A stretch of 64,000 nt of DNA from positions 23,695 through 87,694 of the forward strand of contig JAHRVG010000025.1 in NCBI GenBank assembly GCA_019090795.1, given 5' to 3'. The position numbers and the translations under genes were made by a program. Shown here in pieces: positions 54,965-63,858 of the stretch. How positions within the stretch are numbered: the first letter of the stretch is position 1; every line of letters starts with the position of its first letter. The DNA comes from Paracoccaceae bacterium. Its GTDB lineage: Bacteria; Pseudomonadota; Alphaproteobacteria; Rhodobacterales; Rhodobacteraceae. A model generated the notes under the pieces. That model had not been told where the DNA came from and ran no database searches. It saw only the letters and a list, made by a program, of their open reading frames with translations.

Positions 54965-55908
54965 TGAATTCAATAGCCATGGATGCTCCGCTGACCCGTT
55001 GGCAGCGCTTCAAAAAATCCAACCTTGTTTATGATTTTCGCCGCAATCCGGTGGCGATTTTCAGCTTCACGGTCTTTTTGGTGGTCGTGCTGGCTTCGGT
55101 CTTTGCTGGTCTGATTGCGCCATTTGATCCGTATGACCCGCGCCAGCTGGATATCATGAATTCGGAATTACCGCCTTTCTGGCAATCCGGCGGCGATGAT
55201 TTGTTCCTGTTTGGCACTGATGCACAAGGGCGTGATTTGTGGAGCGCTATTCTTTACGGCACCCGCATTTCCCTGATTATCGGCATTTGCGCTGTGGCCT
55301 TGCAGGCGTTTTTGGGGATTTCGATCGGGCTGGTGGCCGGTTATGTTGGCGGGCGTACTGATAACCTGTTGATGCGTGTTGCAGATATTCAACTTTCGTT
55401 CTCGACCCTGATGGTGGCGATCATCTTCCTTGCGGTTTCCCAAGCCATGTTCGGCACCGAGACCTTTAACAAATACGCGTTGTTCATGTTGGTGGCGGTG
55501 ATTGGCATTGCGGAGTGGCCGCAATATGCCCGCACCGTGCGCGCTACTGTGCTGGCTGAAAAGAAAAAGGAGTACGTCGATGCGGCCTGCGTGCTGGGCT
55601 TTGGCCCCTTGCGAATTATGCTGCGTCACATCCTGCCCAATTCTATCTCGCCGATTTTCGTGATCTCTACGGTGCAAGTCGCCAATGCCATTATTTCCGA
55701 GGCCTCCCTGTCATTCCTTGGCCTTGGAATGCCCGTTTCGCAACCCTCGCTGGGGTCTCTGATTTCCAGCGGTTTCGATTATATTTTTTCCGGCAGTTGG
55801 TGGATTACCGCCATTCCCGGTGTGATTCTGGTGGTGCTGGTGTTGGTGATTAACCTGCTGGGGGATTGGCTGCGCGATGTGCTGAACCCCAAACTGTACA
55901 AAGGATAG
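54964..55908 (+). CDS. ABC transporter permease (DppC type)
   Basis: A 314-residue permease of the DppC/OppC group, with an N-terminal soluble extension then about six helices. FGTDAQGRDLWSAILYGTRI is the characteristic conserved segment, and the EAA loop is EYVDAACVLGFGPLRIMLRH. It pairs with the DppB-type permease to form the channel. It is translationally coupled to it and lies four bases before the first ATPase gene. Confidence 0.94.
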   Translation: MNSIAMDAPLTRWQRFKKSNLVYDFRRNPVAIFSFTVFLVVVLASVFAGLIAPFDPYDPRQLDIMNSELPPFWQSGGDDLFLFGTDAQGRDLWSAILYGTRISLIIGICAVALQAFLGISIGLVAGYVGGRTDNLLMRVADIQLSFSTLMVAIIFLAVSQAMFGTETFNKYALFMLVAVIGIAEWPQYARTVRATVLAEKKKEYVDAACVLGFGPLRIMLRHILPNSISPIFVISTVQVANAIISEASLSFLGLGMPVSQPSLGSLISSGFDYIFSGSWWITAIPGVILVVLVLVINLLGDWLRDVLNPKLYKG

Positions 55909-55912
55909 GCCG

Positions 55913-56896
55913 ATGTCTTTACTCTCTGTGCGTGACCTATGCGTCAAATTCGCCATGCGCAACCAGAATGTTACCGCCCTGAACGGGATTTCCTTTGATC
56001 TGAACCGGGGTGATCGTTTGGGCATTGTCGGGGAATCCGGCGCGGGCAAATCCATTACCGGTTTTGCCATCCTGAACCTGCTTTCCAAGCCGGGGTATAT
56101 TGCGGGTGGCAAGATCAGTTTTGACGGGGAAGAAATTACCCAGATGGATGACAAGGCCCTGCGGCATTTGCGCGGCAACCGTATTGCGATGATTTTTCAG
56201 GATCCAATGGTAACGCTCAATCCGGTGCTGACCATTGGCCAGCAGATGGTGGAAACCTTGCAGGCGCACAGGCGGATCAGCCGCGTGGATGCGGAAAAGA
56301 TTTCCGTGATGAAGCTGCGCGAGGTATATATTCCTGCACCCGAAGAACGTTTGCAGCAATATCCTCATGAATTATCGGGCGGAATGCGCCAGCGGATTAT
56401 TATCGCTATGGCGCTGCTTCTCGATCCGCAGTTGATCATCGCGGACGAGCCGACAACCGCGCTCGATGTGACCATTCAGGCCGATATCATGGAGCTGCTG
56501 TTGGAACTGTGCCAAAGCAATAAAGTGTCGCTGATTTTGATCACCCATGATCTTGGCGTGGTATCGCAAATGACCGAACGCACCTTGGTGATGTATGCAG
56601 GGCGGATTATTGAGGCCGGAAAAACCCGCGAGATTATCAACGACCCTCAGCACCCCTATACCCAAGGGCTGATTAATGCCTTGCCGCAACAAACCCGCCC
56701 CGGTGAACGTCTTCAACAAATCCCCGGCAACATGCCCGGCATCGCCAGTATCCCCAAGGGCTGCGCTTTTCACCCGCGCTGCCAATATGCGGTAGAGGTG
56801 TGCCGTACCAAAATACCGGACCTCGTGAATCTGGGCCCTGTCGACGTTGCTTGCCATGAAGTGCAACGGATGAATGCAGCGGAGGTCTTGGCATGA
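55913..56896 (+). CDS. ABC transporter ATP-binding protein (DppD type)
   Basis: A 327-residue ATPase. Walker A is GESGAGKS (residues 40-47), the ABC signature is LSGGMRQRI and Walker B is [12 protein letters not shown]. The C-terminal oligopeptide-type extension is present with [17 protein letters not shown], including conserved Cys residues that in some homologs bind an iron-sulfur cluster. It overlaps the next ATPase gene by four bases. Confidence 0.95.
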   Translation: MSLLSVRDLCVKFAMRNQNVTALNGISFDLNRGDRLGIVGESGAGKSITGFAILNLLSKPGYIAGGKISFDGEEITQMDDKALRHLRGNRIAMIFQDPMVTLNPVLTIGQQMVETLQAHRRISRVDAEKISVMKLREVYIPAPEERLQQYPHELSGGMRQRIIIAMALLLDPQLIIADEPTTALDVTIQADIMELLLELCQSNKVSLILITHDLGVVSQMTERTLVMYAGRIIEAGKTREIINDPQHPYTQGLINALPQQTRPGERLQQIPGNMPGIASIPKGCAFHPRCQYAVEVCRTKIPDLVNLGPVDVACHEVQRMNAAEVLA

Positions 56897-57912
56897 CATC
56901 ACAAAACCTGATCGACATTCAGAGCGTTGAGAAACGTTTTGATCTGGATAGCGGATTTCTCGATACTCTCAAATTTCGCAACGGTCGGATAATATCCGAA
57001 AAACGGCAGGTTCATGCGGTGAACAACGTGTCCTTGCAGGTAAAACGCGGAGAGGCTCTGTGTGTCGTGGGTGAAAGCGGTTGCGGCAAGTCCACTTTGG
57101 CGCGGCTGGTGGCGGGGTTGCTGAAACCTTCGGCCGGGTCGATCCATTATGAGGGTGCGCGGATTGACAGCCTCGGGGGTAGGGCCATGCTGCCCTATCG
57201 CAAAAAGATGCAGATGATTTTCCAGAACCCCTATGCGTCGTTGAATGCGCGGATGACGATACAGCAAGCGCTGGAAGAGCCGGTTCGGGTGCATAACAAG
57301 GGTATCTCGCGCAGCGAGGTACAGGATCGCGTGGCCGAGGTGATGCGCTCTGTCGGGGTTGATCCCAGCTGGGCCAGCCGCTTTCCGCATGAGTTTTCCG
57401 GTGGCCAGCGCCAACGGATCGCCATTGCCCGTGCCTTGATGGTTGATCCGGAATTCATCATTGCCGATGAGCCGATTTCAGCGCTAGATGTTTCGATTCA
57501 AGCGCAAGTGCTGAACCTGATGCTGGAAGCAAAGGAACAACGCGGGTTAACCTATCTGTTCATCACCCATGATTTGTCGGTGGTGCAGCACTTTGGTAAT
57601 CGGGTTGCGGTTTTCTACCTTGGCGCGCTATGCGAATTGTCAGACACTGCCACCCTGTTTGAAAATCCCAAACACCCCTACACCAAGGCCTTACTGAGTG
57701 CGGTGCCTCAGTTGAAAGATGACCACCCCAACCATATTCGCCTTAAGGGCGAAATTCCAACGCCAATCAACTTGCCCGCCGGTTGCCTGTTTCAGAGCCG
57801 TTGCGCATTCGCCAATAAACGCTGTATGACAGAGGTTCCGGTGCAAAAAACTCAAGGCGACGGTTCGATCGTCGCTTGTCATGCGGTGGAAGAAGCTCGC
57901 GACGGGCAATAG
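56893..57912 (+). CDS. ABC transporter ATP-binding protein (DppF type)
   Basis: A 339-residue ATPase and partner of the DppD-type subunit. Walker A is GESGCGKST (about residues 60-68), the signature is FSGGQRQRIAIARAL and Walker B is FIIADEPISALDVS. The C-terminal domain has GCLFQSRCAFANKRC. An extra stretch between the first strand and Walker A (about residues 20-40) is a usual variation. The LysR gene follows after 9 bases. Confidence 0.95.
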   Translation: MTSQNLIDIQSVEKRFDLDSGFLDTLKFRNGRIISEKRQVHAVNNVSLQVKRGEALCVVGESGCGKSTLARLVAGLLKPSAGSIHYEGARIDSLGGRAMLPYRKKMQMIFQNPYASLNARMTIQQALEEPVRVHNKGISRSEVQDRVAEVMRSVGVDPSWASRFPHEFSGGQRQRIAIARALMVDPEFIIADEPISALDVSIQAQVLNLMLEAKEQRGLTYLFITHDLSVVQHFGNRVAVFYLGALCELSDTATLFENPKHPYTKALLSAVPQLKDDHPNHIRLKGEIPTPINLPAGCLFQSRCAFANKRCMTEVPVQKTQGDGSIVACHAVEEARDGQ

Positions 57913-57921
57913 GATAACGCA

Positions 57922-58845
57922 ATGGAAATTCGATGGCTCAGGGATTTTGAAGCCCTTGCCGCCCAAAAGAATTTTTCAAGGGCGGCGGCGGAATGCAATG
58001 TCAGCCAGCCGGCGTTCAGCCGCCGTATCCGTATGCTTGAGGACGAGGTTGGGGTTAAACTTATCAACCGCCAGATCTTACCTTTGTGCCTGACACCTGC
58101 TGGGGATGTATTCCTGCAACAAGCGCGCCGTATACTGGATACCTACGCCGAGATGATCGACCGTTGCCAGACGATTGATGCGGCCCAAGAAGACATCATC
58201 CGTTTTGCCACCAGCCAGTCGTTGTATTTGACCCACTATAAAACCCACATCGCGCCGCTGGTAGAGACGGAGGGGCTGGACGTGGATTTGAATTCTACAT
58301 CCTGGTCTGCAGATCAGTTTGTTTCGGCGCTGCAACAGCGATATTGCGATGTGATCCTAACCTATTGGCATCCGGCGATGGATTTCCTGTCACCGCTAGA
58401 GGTTTCCAATTTCGAGCATATCACCTTGGCCCGCGACCGGTTTTTACCTGTGTCACGCACGGGCGAAAATGGTGTGCCGCTGCATTACCTGCCCAACACA
58501 TCACGCAAGCCGGTGCCGGTTCTTTCCTACGGGAGTGCTTCGGCACTCAGTTCCGTGGTGTCCTATCTGATGCGCCAGCAGATCAAGCAGCCCTCTTTGC
58601 TGGTGGTAAACCAGAACGTGTTGGCAGTTGGCGTCAAGGCGATGATTGAACAAGGCTTTGGCATGGGCTGGCTTCCCCGCGCGATTTGCAAGCAGGAGTT
58701 GGCCGTTGGTTCGCTGACCATTGCGGGCGATGATACATTCGCCACCGATCTGGAAATTCGCCTGTACCGTGACCCAGAGAACAGCAAGCGGATGTTGGAT
58801 GATTTGTGGATGCGGATCAAGAAAGAAGCGCATTTGGCCGCATAG
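57922..58845 (+). CDS. LysR family transcriptional regulator
   Basis: A 307-residue regulator with an N-terminal winged helix-turn-helix (RDFEALAAQKNFSRAAAECN, SQPAFSRRIRMLEDEVG) and a C-terminal periplasmic-binding-protein-like effector domain. It starts 9 bases after the last gene of the ABC importer on the same strand, so it is probably co-transcribed and may control the operon in response to the imported solute. No LysR box was located upstream of the operon with certainty. Confidence 0.92.
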   Translation: MEIRWLRDFEALAAQKNFSRAAAECNVSQPAFSRRIRMLEDEVGVKLINRQILPLCLTPAGDVFLQQARRILDTYAEMIDRCQTIDAAQEDIIRFATSQSLYLTHYKTHIAPLVETEGLDVDLNSTSWSADQFVSALQQRYCDVILTYWHPAMDFLSPLEVSNFEHITLARDRFLPVSRTGENGVPLHYLPNTSRKPVPVLSYGSASALSSVVSYLMRQQIKQPSLLVVNQNVLAVGVKAMIEQGFGMGWLPRAICKQELAVGSLTIAGDDTFATDLEIRLYRDPENSKRMLDDLWMRIKKEAHLAA

Positions 58846-59187
58846 GGTGCGAATCACTTGAATTGCACGCAAAGGCGCAAACAAAATGCGGCAGAATTGT
58901 GGCACTGTTCACGTTACAGAAACAACCGAGTTTAAAGCTTGGATAGTGTTTCCGATAAAAATGGAGAAATTTAAAAATAGACCCAATTTTGCCGAAAATA
59001 GGGTGAAAATGCCGGATAATTCTTGATTTTGTTAACTTGATAGGGCTTCTTGGTTCCAGAGGGAAGCCGGTTCAGGACTGGTTTGCAAGATATAATTGCC
59101 TGAATTGCTTCAGCATAGTGAGTTTTAGATCGGATTTTTCGCCACAATTGGTGTGGCGAATCCGCAGAGTTTGGATAGGAGAGCGGT
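58846..59187 (+). promoter_or_regulatory. Leader region of the Hint-RTX gene
   Basis: This 342-base gap has no protein gene. Two hairpins stand before the start: GGCTTC (59044-59049) with GAAGCC (59063-59068), and TTCGCCAC (59138-59145) with GTGGCGAA (59153-59160), the latter closed by CGGA/TCCG at 59131-59134 and 59161-59164. The second lies just before the ribosome binding site AGGAGAG. The first half is A+T-rich and probably holds the promoter. Confidence 0.4.
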
Positions 59188-61044
59188 ATGCCCAACGGTA
59201 CAATAGACGGCACAAGTGGCGACGACTTTATAATCACTGGCTATGTCGACGCGGATGGCGACAGCATTGATGGTGCCGATGGCGTGGATGACATTGTTGT
59301 GGCAGGTTTTGGCGATGATATTGTAATCGGCGGCGCGGGCAATGACAGCATTGACGGCGGTAAAGGCGATGACTGGATAAAAGGATTTGAGGGCAACGAC
59401 ACATTGGTCGGCGGCCTTGGAACGGATACAATTGCTGGTGGCGATGACCGAGATTTGATCTTTGGTGATGCTGGCGATGAAGTGGATGGCGGCGCCGGAG
59501 GCGATGATTTTGACACGCTTGATCTGCGGGGTTTGGGCCCTGTAAATATCATCAACACTTCTGTTGACAGCAATGGCAACGGCCAAGACGGCACTGTTGA
59601 ATTTCTCGATGGGGATGGCAATGTGACCGGAACGCTGAACTTCACTGAGATCGAAGAAATTCTGGTCGACGAAGAGAACCAAAGCCCGGTAGCAAATGAC
59701 GATACCGCAACAACGCTGGAAGATAGGGCCGTCGTTATTGACGTGTTGGACAACGACACTGATCCTGATGGCGATCCGCTGGCGGTGTTGGGAACGCCGA
59801 CCGCAGATCACGGTGCCGTGGTCGTGAATGGCGACGGGACAATCACCTACACTCCTGATGATGGCTATTGGGGGGATGATACAATTACCTATCAGGTCAC
59901 TGATGGCAATGGTGGTACCGATACCGGCGAAGTCGCGGTTACTGTCGAGGAGACATGTGATCCGCATGGTGATGGTACCGTGAGCGGCACGGCCGGTGAC
60001 GATCTGATTGATCTGGCCTATACTGGCGATCCTCACGGCGACATGATTGATGCTGGCGATGCGATTGTTCCGGGCGAAGGCCCTGATGACGATATTGTCG
60101 AGGCGGGCGATGGAGACGATGTTGTTTACGCCGGTGAAGGCGATGATGACATTTCTGGTGGAGCCGGAGCCGACCAAATCTATGGCGGCGAAGGCAGCGA
60201 CGACATGTCGGGTGGCGACGATAGTGATACATTCTTTGTCGGCAGCGCAGCAGAAGGCGACGGCGACTCTGCCGACGGTGGCAGCGGCGGCGTGGACGAT
60301 GACACCCTTGACCTGACAGGCGCTGGCCCGTTTCAGGTTGTTGGCGAAACCGATGATGCAGATGGCAATTCCACCAGCGGAACAATCGAATTCCTTGATG
60401 CACCTGGCGGAAGCGTCACTGGTTCCTTGACCTTTAGCGAGATCGAGCACATCATTCCGTGCTTTACCCCCGGCACCCTGATCGCCACCATGCGCGGCGA
60501 AAAACGGGTCGAGGATCTGAAAGTCGGCGATCGGGTGATTACCCGCGATAATGGCGCTCAGGAAATCCGCTGGATCGGTGTCAAAGCGATGTCCGGTGCA
60601 GAACTGGCGGCAAATCCACATTTGCAACCGATCCTGATCCGTCAGGGCGCACTGGGTAAAGGCTTGCCCGAACGTGATATGCTGGTCAGCCCCAATCACA
60701 GGGTTCTGGTCAACAATTCAGACGTGCACCTGTACTTTAACCAAAGCGAAGTGCTGGTGCCTGCCAAACACCTGCTGGAATCCGGCGTCGGCATCCAGAC
60801 GGTTTGCGACACAGGGACAAGCTACATTCATATACTGTTCGATAACCACGAAGTTGTGCTGTCGGACGGAGCATGGACCGAGAGCTTCCAGCCCGGCGAT
60901 TTGACACTCGGTGGTATCGCGTCAGAGCAACGCGAGGAAATCTTTGCGCTGTTCCCTGAGCTGGAGAAACCGGAGGGTCGCGAAGAGTACAGCGCTGCCC
61001 GTCAATCGCTGAAAAAGCACGAAGCACGGTTGTTGTTCAAGTAA
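59188..61044 (+). CDS. RTX / cadherin-like / Hint domain protein
   Basis: A 618-residue acidic protein of mosaic build. RTX calcium-binding repeats occupy about residues 1-160 and again 265-390. Between them (about 164-254) is a cadherin-like Ig domain (VIDVLDNDTDPDGDPLAVLG). From Cys425 in IIPCFTPGT a Hint (Hedgehog/intein) domain follows, with a conserved His in SPNHRV, then the C-terminal tail. The Cys and His suggest that self-cleavage is chemically possible. Proteins of this type are common in roseobacters and are thought to leave the cell by type I secretion; no exporter is nearby. A terminator follows. Confidence 0.9.
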   Translation: MPNGTIDGTSGDDFIITGYVDADGDSIDGADGVDDIVVAGFGDDIVIGGAGNDSIDGGKGDDWIKGFEGNDTLVGGLGTDTIAGGDDRDLIFGDAGDEVDGGAGGDDFDTLDLRGLGPVNIINTSVDSNGNGQDGTVEFLDGDGNVTGTLNFTEIEEILVDEENQSPVANDDTATTLEDRAVVIDVLDNDTDPDGDPLAVLGTPTADHGAVVVNGDGTITYTPDDGYWGDDTITYQVTDGNGGTDTGEVAVTVEETCDPHGDGTVSGTAGDDLIDLAYTGDPHGDMIDAGDAIVPGEGPDDDIVEAGDGDDVVYAGEGDDDISGGAGADQIYGGEGSDDMSGGDDSDTFFVGSAAEGDGDSADGGSGGVDDDTLDLTGAGPFQVVGETDDADGNSTSGTIEFLDAPGGSVTGSLTFSEIEHIIPCFTPGTLIATMRGEKRVEDLKVGDRVITRDNGAQEIRWIGVKAMSGAELAANPHLQPILIRQGALGKGLPERDMLVSPNHRVLVNNSDVHLYFNQSEVLVPAKHLLESGVGIQTVCDTGTSYIHILFDNHEVVLSDGAWTESFQPGDLTLGGIASEQREEIFALFPELEKPEGREEYSAARQSLKKHEARLLFK

Positions 61045-61067
61045 GCATCGCCTTTCGCGAATGAAAC

Positions 61068-61106
61068 GGGCGTGCGGACCAAAGGGTTCGCACGCCCTTT
61101 CTTTTG
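61068..61106 (+). terminator. Rho-independent terminator of the Hint-RTX gene
   Basis: A 13-base stem, 61068-61080 with 61085-61097, containing GGGCGTGCG and CGCACGCCC, is followed by TTTCTTTTG. It lies 24 bases after the stop. Confidence 0.88.
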
Positions 61107-61126
61107 TCCTATAGGCAGGGAAATAC

Positions 61127-62068
61127 TTGAATTCTCGCAGAGATCGGCCTATGGCCAAACCCTTGATAGCCCCCCTCAATGGCGGCGCGACAAAGGCGGA
61201 AAACATGGCTGAACCGATCGACACCTCTGAATTGTATCCGACACGGGATTTGCTGCAAAAAGAGAACTCTGCCGATGATCGCCTGATTTCGGAACCGTTC
61301 GGGAATTATGCGCCCACTAGAATGCAGCGGTTCCTGATTGCGCTGGCCCGCAAATCATTTCTGCACCGCGGTAAGTTTCGACACATGATGTCGGACCGAA
61401 TTTATGCAATTCGCCGCCCCGTAGATATTCATCAGTTTGGCTGCAATTTCCGTGTCGGCGCGTTTCAAAACCTGATCGAATACGGCGTGATGCTGCATCC
61501 TACCTATAATGGCCCCGAACGCGCATTCCTTTCTGAGCCTTTGGCTGAGGGCAAAGTGGCGGTCGATATCGGTTCCAACATTGGCCTGTATAGCCTGCCC
61601 TTGGCCCGAACCGGAGCGCGGGTGATTTCGATTGATGCCAATCTTGCGATGGTGGAACAGTTGAAGTTCAACATGCGCGCTTCGGGTATGGATGACAGCG
61701 ACGCGGTTCATGCGGCGGTTGGTGATGTGGATGGTCGGGTTAACCTACAAATCCGAGAGAACGACGTGGCGATAGTGAGCGTGGTCGAGGATGCGTCAGG
61801 GGATGTCGAGATAAAGCGGTTGGAGACAATCCTGAACGCGCAGGGTGTAACCCGCGTTGACGTTCTGAAAATTGACATCGAAGGTTTCGAGGATAAGGCA
61901 CTTGCGCCTTTTTTGGAAAATGCCTCAGAGGACATGATCCCCGACCGCATCGTGATCGAGCGGGCAGGAGCGGAAGACTATCCGGCTTGTGTGAAACAGT
62001 TCGATCGTTTGGGATATAAGGTTGTGGGACGCACGCGCTCAAACTCACTGTATCAGCGGTTTACCTAG
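61127..62068 (+). CDS. FkbM family methyltransferase
   Basis: A 313-residue SAM-dependent methyltransferase. The SAM site is VAVDIGSNIGLYSLPLA, and the FkbM blocks VDVLKIDIEGFEDKAL and IVIERAGAEDYP are clear. FkbM-type enzymes methylate hydroxyl groups of sugars or natural products; the substrate here is unknown. The first 60 or so residues are a variable extension. The start is TTG 61127 after AGGGAAAT; ATG 61151 is the next in-frame option. It follows the Hint gene but is separated from it by a terminator. Confidence 0.88.
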   Translation: MNSRRDRPMAKPLIAPLNGGATKAENMAEPIDTSELYPTRDLLQKENSADDRLISEPFGNYAPTRMQRFLIALARKSFLHRGKFRHMMSDRIYAIRRPVDIHQFGCNFRVGAFQNLIEYGVMLHPTYNGPERAFLSEPLAEGKVAVDIGSNIGLYSLPLARTGARVISIDANLAMVEQLKFNMRASGMDDSDAVHAAVGDVDGRVNLQIRENDVAIVSVVEDASGDVEIKRLETILNAQGVTRVDVLKIDIEGFEDKALAPFLENASEDMIPDRIVIERAGAEDYPACVKQFDRLGYKVVGRTRSNSLYQRFT

Positions 62069-62096
62069 GGCCAAAAGAATTCTCCGTTCACGGCGA

Positions 62097-62131
62097 GGCC
62101 GAACCCACCCCAACTGTGGGTGAATTCGGCC
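62097..62131. repeat. Hairpin between FkbM gene and the membrane protein gene
   Basis: The arms GGCCGAA (62097-62103) and TTCGGCC (62125-62131) enclose a second stem CCCAC/GTGGG. There is no T-run on either strand. It sits between convergent genes and could still act as a barrier to read-through. Confidence 0.5.
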
Positions 62132-62151
62132 AAGGTTAATCGGGATGTGCT

Positions 62152-63405
62152 TTAGCTTTCTATCGGCAACGGAAAACTATCCGGTGTGGTCTCTTGCGGG
62201 GACAGCTTTCCTAGCACTAAGGGTTGTACTGCAAGTTTGCTTTGGGCCATCCTTTTGGACCGCGCCAGTACCGCCATAATTTCCGGCGACTTGCGCACCC
62301 AAACCGAAGGTTTTTGTGGGAAATGGTCCGGGTCTGCTGCCACGGGCCGCATTGATTGTGCCAGCGGCCGTCTTTTACCGATTGACTGCACAATAAGAGG
62401 CCTTATCAACTTGGAAAACAGCACCAGAAGCCCAGTGTTGACCGCCAAGCAGAGCACAAAGAACGCGGCGAGATAGGCGAAGGCTATCAGGATGTCGGTT
62501 GGCGCGATGGGGCTCTCAACCAGCGCTGTTGACACATCGGACAGCAATTGACCGCTTTGGCCGTGGACTTTGATATTGGCCAGATACAGATTGCTGATGC
62601 CCAGGAACAAAAGAGAGGTGAGGGTGAGTGGCAAAAGTTTCCAGGAAATCTCCCAGCAGCGTTTGAGAATGCCGAAATCGGGTTCGGTCTTGGCCAGATT
62701 GTTGGCCACGAGGATAATCGAAAACAAGATTGTTACTGGAACGCAAATGGACAGGATTTCCAGATACTGGGGCCCAGGATAGGCTATGCTCAGGGCAAAG
62801 ACACCAACATTGGTCGCCACGAGAACGCGCCGAAATTGCCCTGCGTAATCCTGCTGTTTGTGGCGCGGCCGGAGTTTCCGGATGGAAAGATTCGCCTTGA
62901 CCCGCGCGAATTTATTCAGCCACTCCGTGTCAAATGGCGGTGTTTCGCCTTCCAGATTGTTGCGCACAGAAAGCCGGAAAACGGTTTTGAAAGCGAAGGC
63001 CGCCAGAATAATGCCGAGCAGAAAGCCGCAAATGCCGATGACAAGCAGATGCCAGTTTCCTCCAGCCATCAAATTTAACACAATATGGATTTTGGGCCAG
63101 GCCTGACCGGCAAGTAGCTGTAAGCAGAATTCAACGGTCAGCGTCATGAGTACAAAGGCAAAGCCGAAAATCCAACCCTCGCTAGATGTCAACGTACGGG
63201 ATTCACGCCTTGCGTAGAGCATGGCAGTGGGCAACTGAGAAAGGCCAACCAGCCACAAAGAGACGGTCACCCGCGATATGGAAATCCCAGTGTGCTTGGC
63301 CAGCAACTCTGTTGCAATATACGACGAAGCAAGTACAATCAGCACCAAGCAGGATTGCGTTAGCACATAAGATGCAAAAGGTTTATTTAGTTTGCTATGG
63401 TCCAT
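62152..63405 (-). CDS. Multi-pass membrane protein of unknown function
   Basis: A 417-residue protein with about eight hydrophobic segments. Four helices occupy residues 10-135, with RRESRTLTSSEGWIFGFAF between two of them, a pattern faintly like the ABZJ_00895 family. A charged loop, further helices to about residue 345 and a soluble, Pro/Ser-rich C-terminal tail follow. I do not recognise it with confidence. The ATG 63405 has GGAGA upstream. The rpsL gene is divergent about 450 bases away. Confidence 0.65.
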   Translation of the reverse strand: MDHSKLNKPFASYVLTQSCLVLIVLASSYIATELLAKHTGISISRVTVSLWLVGLSQLPTAMLYARRESRTLTSSEGWIFGFAFVLMTLTVEFCLQLLAGQAWPKIHIVLNLMAGGNWHLLVIGICGFLLGIILAAFAFKTVFRLSVRNNLEGETPPFDTEWLNKFARVKANLSIRKLRPRHKQQDYAGQFRRVLVATNVGVFALSIAYPGPQYLEILSICVPVTILFSIILVANNLAKTEPDFGILKRCWEISWKLLPLTLTSLLFLGISNLYLANIKVHGQSGQLLSDVSTALVESPIAPTDILIAFAYLAAFFVLCLAVNTGLLVLFSKLIRPLIVQSIGKRRPLAQSMRPVAADPDHFPQKPSVWVRKSPEIMAVLARSKRMAQSKLAVQPLVLGKLSPQETTPDSFPLPIES

Positions 63406-63858
63406 CTCGGGTCTCCATTAATTCATTCTCCATTGTTTCCTATTTGGAAATAAGGGCGAAACCATGGCGCGATTGTCTCCATTTCGTAAACAATTAGAGG
63501 TAAGTTTAAATTAATAGGGTGACTATTTGTTTGAAATCCTAGTCGAGGCTTTCTTTTCGGTGGGTGTAGTTGATCGTAAGTCCGGATCGGCCCACTGTGT
63601 ATTCAACACTATTTTGGTCAACCTAACCTCCCCTGTTGACTCACCCCCCGACTCTTCGTATATGCGCGCTACCCAAGGGGCGTTTGCGTCTTTTGTACAA
63701 GCCACAATCTGGCGGTCATGATCCAGGCTCACGTCTCGATCCTCTGGAATTTAACCGCGGCGATCCATCCTCTATGAGCGGGTCGCCGTGTTCGCGGTGT
63801 TTGATCGACAGATCAAGCGCCATTTCGAGTTTGAAACAGGTAGAACGGGGATTTCCGA
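63406..63858. other. Gap between the membrane protein gene and rpsL
   Basis: A 453-base stretch. It contains a possible small gene on the minus strand (63523-63732, listed separately) and a short inverted repeat TTGATC-gaca-GATCAA at 63801-63816, 43 bases before rpsL. The rpsL promoter must be here, but no clear -35/-10 pair could be assigned. Confidence 0.5.
63523..63732 (-). CDS. Possible small protein, unknown
   Basis: A 69-codon frame starting with GTG behind AGAGGA. The product is soluble and fairly hydrophilic (VACTKDANAPWVARIYEES near the start). It has no recognisable family, and the region has no other coding support, so it may be chance. The amino-acid composition is protein-like and the binding site is good, so I list it at low confidence. 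Confidence 0.3.
   Translation of the reverse strand: MSLDHDRQIVACTKDANAPWVARIYEESGGESTGEVRLTKIVLNTQWADPDLRSTTPTEKKASTRISNK

Noticed and set aside
58846..59187. tRNA or other stable RNA gene in the larger intergenic gaps
   Set aside because: I looked for T-loop-like GGTTCGA and acceptor-stem pairing in the gaps over about 200 bases and found none; the symmetric elements here are simple hairpins.
59125..60699. 524-codon minus-strand open frame across the Hint-RTX gene
   Set aside because: It mirrors Gly/Asp-rich repeats on the other strand, which by codon complementarity give Ile/Val/Ala-rich text; no ribosome binding site or family support.
61127..62068. FkbM gene as a modifier of the Hint-RTX protein in one operon
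   Set aside because: A strong terminator at 61068-61106 separates them, and FkbM enzymes act on small hydroxyl substrates; adjacency alone is not enough to claim a system.
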